Positions 1-10,829 of a stretch of DNA of 64,000 bases are shown piece after piece (within the stretch, counting starts at the first letter, position 1; every line of letters starts with the position of its first letter). Location of the stretch: the NCBI RefSeq assembly GCF_022539315.1, contig NC_066316.1, positions 103,596,179 through 103,660,178 on the forward strand, read 5' to 3'. Source of the stretch: Serinus canaria. Its lineage: Eukaryota; Chordata; Aves; Passeriformes; Fringillidae. Made by a program: the position numbers and the translations under genes. The notes under the pieces were generated by a model. That model saw only the letters and a list, made by a program, of their open reading frames with translations, made no database searches and was not told the origin of the DNA.

Positions 1-1055
1 CATATATTGTTCAAATGGCTAAGAGAACATTTAGAAAAAAGAGTAAAAGAGTGAGCACTGGTGGCTTACAGATTCAATGTGGTTGTCCTTCCTTTTTTAA
101 TTTCAAGTTTTGTGTCAGCAAAGCCAACAAGGGGTGAGACAATGTGAACATACAGGCATAAGTCAAGATTGAATTCTCTGCCTTGATAAGCTAATAATGC
201 CCTGCCTCCTCACTATGAAAATATATATCCACCATATCTTCTTTCTTTCGAAATGATTTAAATGGTAAATGAAGGATGATTCTGATCAACATTGTAATCA
301 CCCATTTATGCTCAGAGCACAGACTTTGGGCAAGCTCCTCTGAGGGTAGCCCAGGTGTAAGAACCTTGCAGAGGGACAAATAACTTAGGTGGAGTGCCCC
401 AAGTTCTTTGAGATGACATAGGGACAGGTTTGTTGCCCACAAAACAGGTAAAAGGAGGGAAATCAAGAGTCATGTGTTCTTCCCCTGATGCCATGAGTGA
501 GCTGATCTTCAGTGCTTCCTCAGTGACTGAGGATTATTAATGAATGTACAAGCCACCCTCCTTTGAGGAAGGGTGGCTTCAAATTGAAGTTTTAATGCTT
601 TCTGACCAGGCTTTCAGAAACTGCCCTTGAGTTTGCCTGTCCACCTGTCTTCAATACATGGATAAAACTTTTTGTGCAAGGGTGCTAAGGTACTGTTGAT
701 TTGAATTCAATTGCTCTGTGTTTTGTCTACAGCTTGGCTTTTAGATACAAGGTAGTGGGGAGAGCAAGAAAAGACCTGGCACTAAACCCAGTAGTTTGCA
801 TCTTCAGGTCTAGGAGGGCAGGAAAGACCAGGGGTTCAGGTGTGATATGATGGTGTAGCTCTTGCAGGGATGTTTAGCCTTGGAGTGGGGATAGGCTGGG
901 AAACAGGATGTCTGGATTAATTGGTATTTCTAGGTAATATCTCAGGTTGCAGAAAGGTTTCATCTAAAAAGCCTTCTGCAGAAGTTCCAGAGTTGTCCAG
1001 ACACACAGAGGCCCAGAATTACATGAGTATTTATGCTGATGTTTTGCTTTCACAG
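1..1055 (+). other. Last intron of the SLC7A15-like gene (3' part)
   Basis: No exon homologous to the penultimate SLC7 exon is visible here, so this stretch is read as intron, ending in a consensus acceptor at 1042-1055. An imperfect hairpin with 10-bp arms lies at 550-579. Nothing else is recognised. Confidence 0.6.
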
Positions 1056-1289
1056 GTCCCAATTATCATCCCCATAATTGTGCTGATGGCAGCTGTGTAC
1101 TTGGTGTTAGCTCCCATCATTGATCAGCCCCAAATAGAGATCCTCTACATCATCCTCTTCATTTTTAGTGGCATCATTTTTTATTTCCCATTGGTTCGCT
1201 TCAAGTACCACCCTCGCTTCTTACAGAGAGTCACTTTGCACCTCCAGTTGTTGCTGGAAGTTGCTCCAACTACCAGGGATGCAAACTGA
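1056..1289 (+). CDS. SLC7A15: SLC7-family amino-acid transporter, terminal coding exon (probable SLC7A15/ArpAT)
   Basis: This is the last coding exon of a light-chain heteromeric amino-acid transporter: 77 codons and a TGA stop, beginning right after a good splice acceptor (pyrimidine-rich tract then CACAG ending at 1055). The peptide starts VPIIIPIIVLMAAVYLVLAP, has two hydrophobic helices (about residues 2-22 and 29-47, expected TM11 and TM12) and a cytoplasmic tail with LHLQLLLEVAPT. From memory this parallels the C-terminus of SLC7A9 (b0,+AT), which ends with a similar HLQMLMEV motif. The choice of SLC7A15 over SLC7A9 rests on synteny: mouse Slc7a15 lies just upstream of Rhob on the same strand, as here. 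The family exchanges neutral and aromatic amino acids across the plasma membrane with a disulfide-linked heavy chain. No frameshift or stop interrupts the exon; earlier exons are outside the window. The open frame upstream of 1056 is intron. Confidence 0.82.
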   Translation, partial: VPIIIPIIVLMAAVYLVLAPIIDQPQIEILYIILFIFSGIIFYFPLVRFKYHPRFLQRVTLHLQLLLEVAPTTRDAN

Positions 1290-1770
1290 GATAACATCCT
1301 TCCTTCACGTGGCTGCCTGCACCTCATGGTTTATCCCTTGGTTTTCAAGGCTCAGAAAATATTCTTCTGTAAAGAGCAATGAGTAGAATGTGAGTGACAC
1401 TAAGGGTCCAGGTGAGATGGACTGCAGCTATGACTCCTCATGTTTCCCTAAAATTCTGGGGACATGTTTTTCTCCTTTTCAGCTTTGCCTTGACATTACA
1501 TATGGATTCCAAACGAATATGTGGTTTTGTATTTTCCATCCCAAAAAGGGCTGTTTCAGGATCTTATCTCCTATTTCAAGATAAAATGCAGAAGAAGATA
1601 GACAATGAAACATTATTCAAATAACAGGCTGAGACCCATAGCCGTTCCTGGCAATGCCTTTAATTACTTACACCTAGTTCTGCCCACTGTGACTGCAGAG
1701 CTTCTCAAATCAATAAAGCAAGGGCTCACCATGGCCACAAGAAATAAACCTTTTTTCACTCAGGTATTCA
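1290..1770 (+). other. SLC7A15: Probable 3'UTR of the SLC7A15-like gene
   Basis: Sequence after the stop codon contains two AATAAA signals, at 1712-1717 and 1743-1748. They are the first canonical signals after the coding exon and would give a 3'UTR of about 440-480 bases. The end is inferred; no transcript evidence is available. Confidence 0.5.
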
Positions 1771-4560
1771 CTCTGGGAAGTTTATGCTTCTTCCAGTTTC
1801 AGGTGTGCAGTCACAATAGTCCTTTCTCTGTCTCAGAAGGCATCCCACATCTCCCACAGAAAACCCTCTGTCATGAGATGAGAGTGCTTTAAAGCTCTGT
1901 CAGTTTCCTCAGTTGAGAATGCACTTGTCATCTGGGATCCATCCATTCATGATGAGGACACAAGCAGCATCACTCAAGTACCAACATTCACCCATGTTCT
2001 TCCTGTGATCCCCCTGAAGAAAAAAAACTTATTTTGTGACAAAGGGAGGGAAAAAAAACAACCAAAAAAACCCTAGAGCATATGTACCAGCAAAATACTC
2101 TGGCTAGGAATTAAAGAAACCACATACTGGGCTACATTAGAAGTGTGGCCAGCAGAGCAAGGAAACACTCTGTCTCTTTGGACTCAACTCCTGAAATCAT
2201 GCATCTAGCGTTGGGCCCTGCTGTTCAAGGTGGAGTTGTGAAGACCACCTGTACCCTTCTTTTTAATGGCAGCTCAGAGCAGTGGTCTCAAGCTGTGGCT
2301 TGAGATATTCAGGCTAGACTTAGAGGAAATGTGTCCCATGAGGGCAGTGCAGCTTGGAGCAGTGTACAGAAAGGTGGGGAGATCTCAGTTCCCTTGATTT
2401 TCTACCACAGCCATCTCCACTAATTTCTGTGATTCTGAAGGCACAGCACAAAAGTCACAGGCTGTGCTCTCACCCACACCAAACACACTGAAGTCTCTGG
2501 TATTTCCTACTATCTTGAGGCACAGCTGGTTTTTTCCTGCTCTTGGGGAAGGAGAGGTATTATAAGCTGTTTTCTTCACATTTTTCCAGATGGTTCCAGG
2601 ATGATACCTGTCATAGACTAAAAAGGTCTAGGAGCTAGTCCCTAAAATGCCTTGTTAAAGTACTGAAAGTTAACTTTCTGTTAGCATTCTTCTATAGAAC
2701 CTGCTACAATCCTGCTACCTTTTACCTAACCTGCCCTGATCCTAGAACACAGGTTATTTGATCCTCCAGGCCTCTTCCAGCCCATCTCAGAGTTGTGTAT
2801 CTGATTACAATCTCATTCTGCAACGTCACTCCTCCTGCTCCTCTGAGTGGTGATACCAGAGCAGCTACAGGCATGCACAAACAGTCTGTTTTTCCAAGTG
2901 TTAGGTATGATAATGGATAGGCCAGATGCCACTCATCCAAATCCTTAGCTTAAACAGTGTTTGGGAGGATTTCCTTCCACTGATTTTTACTGGAGTTGCC
3001 AACAAAGGCCAGTGAGGGGACAATTTTTCCTCCTGAATCCCTTGACAATATAAAATTCTTGGGATGTGTCTCCTAAAGAGGGTTTGTTCTCAAAAGAATT
3101 GATGAGGTTAGGAGCTCTAGGTTACCTTCCTCCCCCTGTCCCAGGCTCTTCATCTGATTTCAGGGAAACTTCTTAAAGGAGCTGCATCTCAGCTACTTAC
3201 CCAAAAATTTGAATAATACAATTTCTCTGATCATAATTTTTTTCAAACAATCTTTTTCTTACCTATTTATGAAGCCTATCACATGGGACTGTGCTCTAAT
3301 AAAGAACATGAAAAGACTTAGCACTTTGAATAAATAGCCTTTATATGTTATTGGTTTGTGTATGGATATAGGGGAACTGGAAAGCTGCAATTATCATACT
3401 CGCACCAATCTCATTTTCTATAGATATTATTGTAACAAGATGTTCTTTTTTTATTTATGTTGCCTAGGATTTGCAGGTGTTTATAATGCCAAAACAAGAT
3501 GCTGAAAGCTCAGAGAATTGAAAGATAATTACAATAAAATGGGCATTACAATGAAGTGAGTTAATGTGTCTGTTTCTGTTTTTCACCCAAGAAAAACAAT
3601 TCCATAGAAATTTTACTGCATGATCATAAACAATCAGCACTAGGCTTATCTCTCCTTGGTCAGAAGGTTTAACAACATGCGTGGGTGTTTATATGTGCAT
3701 ACACTCATTTTTCAAAATGATTGCTTATCTATTCAACCCCAGGATATGTAAATTGGAGTCTCTTTTTCCTTCATGAGACATTTACAATAGAAGTGCCAGG
3801 AAGAGGCAACACATCCTTACACTTTATTCCTGCAGCACAGTGACAATGTGACAGTGGACTGAGCTCTGTACCTGCAGCTTGTACAGGTTATCTTACAAGA
3901 TCTTATTGGTCCTGTCTATTTCCAAAGCTCCAGATCCCCATGACCTGTGCTTAGACCCTTTCTTCACAGGCTCAGAGGAAAAATGGACTATCAGCATTGA
4001 CCCCAAGATAATCATAAGATCTCTACTTCACCTCTAGACCCTCAGTATAATTGAGTCCCATCCTTCAGCTGGCAACCTGCAACAAACCTGTTGGGAGCTT
4101 TACCTTGGTGCACAGAGCTGAATGTATTCTGGGCTTTTTCCTGACTTCCTCTGAAGCATCAGAGATGGACTACACCTGGGGACAGTAAAGGACAGTCCAG
4201 CGTGTGAGAGAGCACAGAAAATCCTCCTTTGGTGATTTTCTAGTCAGGCATGCTCATATGCCCAAGTTCAAGTGATTGCCATAATTCGTGGTTGAGGACA
4301 AATTTGTGGTTGGGTGGGACAGAGCAGAATTCAAGATAACTTTTATTTTCCTCTGTTCAAGAAACACAGTTCACTCACTTAGACTGAGTGGGTTTATCTG
4401 AACAGTTCTCAGCCAGTGCAGAGGATTTGATGTTTAGTCTCTCCTGCTCTTTGCTGGGACATAGGAAATAAAAAAGACCTCACTGAACTCTCTCAGCAGT
4501 GTTAACTTGCTCTCTGGGTCATCACACTTAGGGGATGAAATAAAAACAGTCAGCTCTGGG
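1771..4560. other. Non-coding stretch, nothing recognised
   Basis: No exon with family similarity, no clear CR1 end and no tandem repeat was recognised on either strand. Composition is ordinary and AT-leaning. Confidence 0.5.
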
Positions 4561-5128
4561 AATCACAGACAATTCCAGTGTGGGTTGGAACTGACCTCTG
4601 GAGGTCTCTTGTCCAACTTCCTTCTTGAAACAGGCCTATTGACATGTAAGGTTGTTTACCTGTGCCTCTGTCTCTTCATGTTTTGGAAAGCACTGAGGAT
4701 AGAGAGCCCACCATCTCTCTGCACTGCTCTGTGCATAAAGAAATTTTGCTGGAGTTCAATCTGAACATCTCAAGCTGCAGCTTGTGGCTGTTGCCCTTCC
4801 CTGTATCATCTTCTACTGCCAAAGTTCTGTCCTTTTTGTAACTCTCTTTTTGGGAGCTGTAGGTTGCTGTTATGTTGTCTCTTTCTTTTTGCCAGACTCA
4901 ACCCAAGAAGCCAAGCCCAACCCAAGAAGCTTTTTCATGTAGGCAAAGTGCTCTGGACCTCTATCTTGGGAGCTCTTTGCTGAACTCTATCCAGTTCATC
5001 TGCTTTCCTTTTGAACCGGGAAAGGGTCAGAAAATTGAATGCAACATTCCAAGTGTGCCCTCACAGGTGTCAAGTCTACAGAGACACCGACATCCCTTGG
5101 TCTGCTTAGGTACCTTTCCTAATGCAGG
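4561..5128 (-). mobile_element. CR1 LINE fragment (3' region)
   Basis: Read on the minus strand, this ends with the CR1 3' terminus (AATCACAGA... with TGGAACTGACCTCTGGAGG at 4561-4605 on the plus strand). It continues into diagnostic CR1 segments, such as the CCAGTTCATCTG and TTCCTAATGCAG regions near 5000-5128. It is diverged, 5'-truncated and carries no usable reverse transcriptase frame. Confidence 0.75.
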
Positions 5129-7227
5129 TCAGTGTCTGTAACCCTTCACTCAGTCACTTCTGAGAGCTTCAGCTGACTTAGTTGAAGGCAATGGAAAACC
5201 CTTACTTTGTACAGTTGGTGCTCTTATTAAAAACTTTGTCTAGGCTGTGATAAATCCTGCATCATGATGACTCACTCTAGCAGTGCAGGGGGATCTACAT
5301 CTTGCACTTTACCATTTATTGATTAGTTAGTTGGATATGTCAGGGTCTTTATGTGTGTGACTCATTCCTCATGAAGGAGTGCTTTTGCTAAAAAAGGATG
5401 CACACCCACAGTCATACAATAAATGGGTGGTCTTAGGTTTGTGAAGTAGCAGTGAGATTAATGGCTAGTGAAATAGCCCATCTGTTTCTAGACTCAAGCT
5501 ACCATGTCATGTTTGTCCTCAGAGACAGTGAGCCCTATGGCTTGAGTGTCTGGCAGATAAATGATTATCTTTTCCTTCTAAAGCTTGGTCATAAGTTGTT
5601 ATTGTTTAATTTAATGAACTATGCCCTGGTTTCCATGCAGTGACATGAAAGGCAACAGGGGAGCTGAGAACAAGGAAAATGAGAAGCAGCTTGAAAGAGA
5701 ATTACTGTACATACAAGTCTTGGCTTGTATGAATTACCTATATAAAATACCTTGGCTTGTATGAATTACCTATACCTTGGTCTGTCTGAATTACCTATAT
5801 AAAATCCGGACATGGACAACAACCAAACAGCAAAGATGTGTGCCCAGAATTTTTGAAATGACAGAATATTTTTTTTTTTTTTTGCTTGGCAGTAATTGAT
5901 TTCCTTTCTGTTTGTACATTCTGGCGTTTCACAATCTGTTTTTCCCACAGCATAACTGTGTCATTAACAAAGTAGAGCAATAGTCCAGCCTTTTTTCATT
6001 GCTCAGTCTGTGGTTGCCAAACATCATCAACAGGTCATGATTCCTTTGAAGAGAGGGCACACAGATTTCCAGCAGAAGATACAGACCCTGGCACAAAGAG
6101 CACCACCAGTTCCTGAGTTAAGAATCCAGAGCTGTCCCCAGGATCTCTCAGGGTATTGGATCTGCTGTCCTCCCTTTGCTGGGGCCTTACTCCAGGGCTC
6201 TGAGTGCTCGGTTTTCCACTCACATCCCACCCTGTTTAAAATTGGGTTAATGAGAGTTCAGCCTGTCTGAGCTGTTATGAATTTTAATTCATTCATATTT
6301 ATAAATAAAAGGATCCTCTCGCTGAAGAGGAAGCAGGAGGGTCAAATGATGCCAATAATCTTCTTTCTTCCTAGGCCAAGTAGTCCCTCTTACCTATACT
6401 TTTACAATCTGTATTAAGCATGCAGTGGCTGCAGAAACTACAGAGGGTTTCATTCTGGCTGAAGGGCCACTCTGTATGTTGCACCAGCTGAGCCACCCTT
6501 TTGGTGTCCCTGGATGGCTCCCAGTCCCCTGGGGCCATGTGGGCACCCTGCAGGCAGGAGTCATGCCTCATGCCCAGCAAGAAAGTAGTGGAGTGTGGAT
6601 GTGGAAGCAAGAGACGTATGGATGTGTTTGAGCACACCCAGGTGATGCTGCAAACTATCCCAAGTATCAGGGCCCCTTGGATCCTCAAAACCAGCAGAGC
6701 TGTGTCCTTTGGAGCAAGACAAAAAGCTTAGACCAGATCCTGCTGCAGGTTCCTACCAGGATTCTCATGTACCAGGCACAAGCATGACCATGGGTAAAGA
6801 AACATAGGGTGACTTTTCATTCCCTTGGAGCTGCCTCGACTCCAGGCCACTGTGGAAGCAGAAATGGCCCGTAAAAATCCCCTGCAGTCTTCATCAGCTT
6901 CCCAAAGGGTCCTCTCACCCCATGTCCCCTTGGATCAAGTTTTCCTGCTCTCCTGCCCTGAGGGCTGTGCTGCCAACCTGTCCAGCAAACCCCTGCCTGT
7001 TTTTCCACTCTCATTTAGTGAACTTTCTTCTAAAAGTAGCATTCCTCAGATTTACAAATGTGAAATACCCCTCAGACAGCACCAAAAAACTTTACTCAGG
7101 AGTCCTGTGTATGGGCAAAGGATGGGGATTGGGGGAATTTGGAATAGACATTGGCACAGATGGGAATGATGGGGAAGCCATTGCACTCATATTTGGGCTG
7201 AAACCTCAGGTTAACGTTGGCTTCCTT
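5129..7227. other. Non-coding stretch with small tandem repeat and poly-T run
   Basis: No gene was recognised. It holds the 32-bp tandem repeat listed separately and a run of 15 T at 5869-5883. Open frames around 6.0-7.3 kb show no family similarity and overlap each other on both strands. Confidence 0.5.
5719..5807. repeat. Three-copy tandem repeat (32/25/32 bp)
   Basis: Three adjacent copies begin with CTTGG at 5719, 5751 and 5776. Each contains TGAATTACCTAT; the first and third continue with ATAAAAT, while the middle one lacks seven bases. Each of the outer copies carries a TATATAAAAT string that resembles a TATA box. Confidence 0.9.
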
Positions 7228-7580
7228 AAATCACAGAATCATTTAGGTAGGAAAAGACCTCTACAATCATTGATCATCTGTCCAACCATTAACCCAGTGT
7301 GGCCAAGCCACCACTAAACCACATCCCTAAGCACCACATCTACACTTCTAAAAAACCCCTCCAGGGATGGTGATTCCACCACATCGGTGGGCAACCTGTT
7401 TCAATGGTTGGTAACCCTTTCAGTGAAGAAATATTTCCTAATATCTGATCTAAACCTTCTCTGGAACAACTTGAGGCCATTTCCTTTCATCCTGCCGCTT
7501 GTTATTTGAAAGAAGAGACTCGCACCTCATTATGACTCCTCTCACGTAATTGTAGAGAGCAGTAAGGTCTCCCCTAAGCT
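7228..7580 (-). mobile_element. CR1 LINE fragment
   Basis: Minus-strand CR1 3' end: AATCACAGAATCATTTAGG at the left edge. It continues through recognisable CR1 3'-region landmarks: CCAACCATTAACCC, a stretch matching the CTCCAGGGATGGTGATTCCA segment, and TTTCCTAATATCTGATCTAA. It is truncated at about 7580 near AAGGTCTCCCC. Confidence 0.9.
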
Positions 7581-10384
7581 CCGGCAAGTTCCCGTGTCTG
7601 CTGTGCCCAAGGCAGGTGAGAGGTTCCTGGGAGCTGTGGGGCAGGGAGGTGACATGGCAGGGGGCTGCGGGGCTGGCAGGTGGCAGTGGCAGTCTGGTGA
7701 TGAAGAGCTCAGCAGCATCAGCCTTTGCCCTGCTGCGGCTGGGCGGGACAAAGAGCTGAGATGAGGAATGGGGTCAGTGGTGCCCAGGGAGTTGTTTCAC
7801 TGTGCTGCAATGAACAGCTGCATGCAGCCCCTGCCCACCCAGAGCCAGCTTCCTCCACTAACAACAGAAAAGCTCCTTTTGGAGCAGGAGAGTGAGATCA
7901 AACAGCTCTGACAGATGCCAGCTCTGGAGCAAGGGAGAGGGCAGTCCTGGGGCTGGAGGTGAAATGATACAAGGGAACGAGTCCTGCCCTCTGCAGTAGT
8001 GGCCTCCTGGTTCCTATGTCCATCTGTCCCTGTGTCTCTACCCAGGCACCCACAATGCAGCCCCCACCAGAGCCACCTGCTAAACAGCACTGGGGACAAA
8101 TCTCTTGGGCTGCAGCACATGCCCTGGGACAGGGAATTGTCCCCAGGGCCATGGCTTTTTTTCTTGAAGCTGTAGAAAAGAAAGAAAAGAAAAGAAGGCA
8201 GCCTTCAGGCTGAAATCAGGTTGAGTCCTTGTGAAGTCAGGCAAATACATGAAAACTGAATTATTCATCACCGTATTCAAAACATATCCATCACCCTGCC
8301 ATTTTGGAAATCCAGTGAAATGCTTTTGTGCTGGAGTTGGATACCCCTAGAGGTACTTTTATGGTGCATTTTAAGAACCTGGCTCTTTGTCTTGCCTTGA
8401 GATCAAAGCTGTTTGGGAAGCAGGAGCCACCTCCTGGAGCAGGCAGGACCTTGCCCTGCTGAGCTCAGGGCTTGCTGGAAACCCACAGTCAAATTCAAGG
8501 TGCAAGTTGTGTAACTGGGCACAGAGTGAATATGACTTTTTCCTTATTCAAGGTGAGTGCAAACAGATAAACACAGGCCATAATGGGGAAGGGTTAATTA
8601 CATATACTTTTCTGCAGATGGAGTATAGGTGGAAGAATGTTATCATTTATTTAAGATGCATGGGTTCCTAACACAAAGAAGCTGTAGCTGTGAGTTAGGA
8701 CCTGCATTTTGCTGTACATATGCAGAAACCCCCTTCAAAAATTAAACAATTTGCCAGAGACCATCTCAGCAAAACTCTGCTATACAATGCCTGAGCTGTG
8801 CAGAAGAAACCCATTTGTGTTTTCAATAAATGCAGTTTACACCCTGGAGCCCCAGTTACTGTGCAGTTGAATGGGCTTGGCAAAGTGTGACCCATGGAAA
8901 TGCTTTGTGGGATAGTGCTCCCTCCAGGAGTGTTTTCTCAGAAGAGGTGGGACTGGCAAACAAACTCAGTTTTCCTTTTCCAGCATTCCCTCAGGTAGGA
9001 CAGCAGGGGAACACGTTCCTCCTGGGGCAGAAGAAAAACAGAGCTATCAGTCCACCAGCTGGGCTTGTCCACAAGGATGTATCTCCTTGCCTTGCATCCC
9101 CTGTGGGGAATACCTGGATTCATGCTCATGGTGTGTCAGCAGCTACAGAGATGTCTTCTATGGCTTTAAGCAGAAATGAAGATATCTAGCCCATATAATA
9201 AATCTCGCAAAGGAAAGGATACATTTAAAGCACTATACCTGCTCCAGCTTGTAAGAGGTTATAGAAAATAAAGTTCAGAAGGGCAAAAACTTTGGCTGAT
9301 TGCTCTGACAATGTCCCAGGCAGTCACGAATGGCGTCAGCAATAGCTAATTAATTCCTAAAAGCACTTTGAATATTAGCAGGTCACTTCAACAATTGTCT
9401 CTTTGTTACTACACAGAGAAGCAATTTCTCCAGGGTTATTTTAGGTTCCATTATCTGGCTTTTCTCAAGCCAGTGTCCTGGAACCCATGTCGCCCCTGAG
9501 ATAATCACCATCCTTTCCAAGGGAGGGTCAACAATGTCCATAACATTATCTCAGCATTTTGTGGGGGTGGCTTTGGCTTAGACTGGCTGGGAGGTGTAAG
9601 GGAGGACCAGGCACAGCCACCAGTAAAGCAAGAAAATCAACCTGATATAAAACCTGCATCATTAAGCACAAAGCCTTAAAATCATCCTCACCCCCACTGT
9701 CACAGAAGTGCCATATAGGGGGTAGATGTGGCCAAACTGCCCCTCACTTCCTGCTGGGATTCTCCCAAAGCCCAGTGCAAGACACGCAGGTCTCTCTGAA
9801 CTCCTTTCCTCAAGTGAATTTCACCCCTGGTCACATCCCAGACTCTAGTCTATGAAAACACAGACAGACCCAGCTCTTGTGTCTCACAGGCTGGGTGGGT
9901 CATGGGGAGCTTTCAAACAATCTGATACATCTCCAGAGATGATGGACAACAAAAGGGATCCAGATGTGTCCTCCAGCACAAGGCCTAGCTTTTGGAAAGA
10001 ATTTCCCCAGATCTTTCCCCAGATTTTGCTCTCAGGGTTTCTTTCATAAAATGTACAGCAGCTTCCCTTCAGCTGCCAGTCATCAGCACTGGCTTCCCAG
10101 GGTGAAGGCATGGTCAAAATTTTGCCTGCTCCTTTCCATTGCCACAGTCTTCTGCCTGTCATCCCTTCCACCCAAGGAGTGGAGCACCCTGAGCTGTCCT
10201 GAACACCCCACACCACTTCAGAATGCCAACCACATCCTGGGATGCATCCAAAGCTGAGTGGACAGCAGGCCCAGGGAGGGGATTCTGCCCCTTTGCTCCT
10301 TTCTGGTGAGACCTCACCCACACTTCCATCCAGCTCTGGCGGCACCAGCACAGGAAGGCAAACAGCCTGTTGGAGTGAGGCCAG
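7581..10384. other. Non-coding stretch, nothing recognised
   Basis: No exon or repeat end was recognised. A short purine-rich run (GAAAAGAAAGAAAAG) lies near 8174-8196. The 170-codon frame on the minus strand at 9884-10396 has no family similarity and was not accepted as a gene. Confidence 0.45.
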
Positions 10385-10829
10385 AAGAGGCCACAAAAAT
10401 AGTCACAGGGCTCAAACACCTCTCCAGGCTGAGAGAGTTGGGCTTGTTCAGCCTGGAGAAGAGAAGGTTCCAGGGAGACCTTATAACAACCTCCAGTACT
10501 TAAAGGATGCTGCAAGATGAGGACAAACTTTTTAGTAGGGGCTTGTTGCAATGGGATAAGAGGCCATGGTTTTAAACTGAAATAGAATCAATTCAGCTAT
10601 AAAGAAGAAAGCTTTTACAATCAGGTGTTGAGGAACACTGGCACGGGTTGCCCAGAGAGATGGTGGGTGCCCTACCCCTGGAAACATTCAAGGTCAAGCT
10701 GAGCAGCAACAGTTTCTGAGCAACCTGACCTAGTTGAAGGTGTCCCTGCTTGTGGCAGGTGGGTTGGACTAGATGGCTTTTAAAGGTTCCTTCCAGTCCA
10801 AACTGTTCTGATTCTGATTCTGATTCTTC
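10385..10829 (+). mobile_element. CR1 LINE fragment
   Basis: Plus-strand CR1: AGAGGCCACAAAAATAGTCA, then CTGAGAGAGTTGGGCTTGTTC and TTGCCCAGAGAGATGGTGGG. It finishes with CCTTCCAGTCCAAACTG and a repeat tail of GATTCT units at about 10806-10827. This is a typical 5'-truncated insertion of about 445 bp. Confidence 0.92.

Noticed and set aside
921..1055. Upstream extension of the SLC7A15 exon frame
   Set aside because: The residues before VPIII do not resemble the transporter family, and a good splice acceptor ends at 1055, so this part is intron.
5869..5883. Poly-T run as the tail of a processed pseudogene on the minus strand
   Set aside because: The adjacent sequence has no recognisable coding similarity and no flanking duplication was found.
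9884..10396. 170-codon minus-strand frame as a protein gene
   Set aside because: No domain, no start context, overlapping equally long frames on the other strand, and the end overlaps a CR1 copy.
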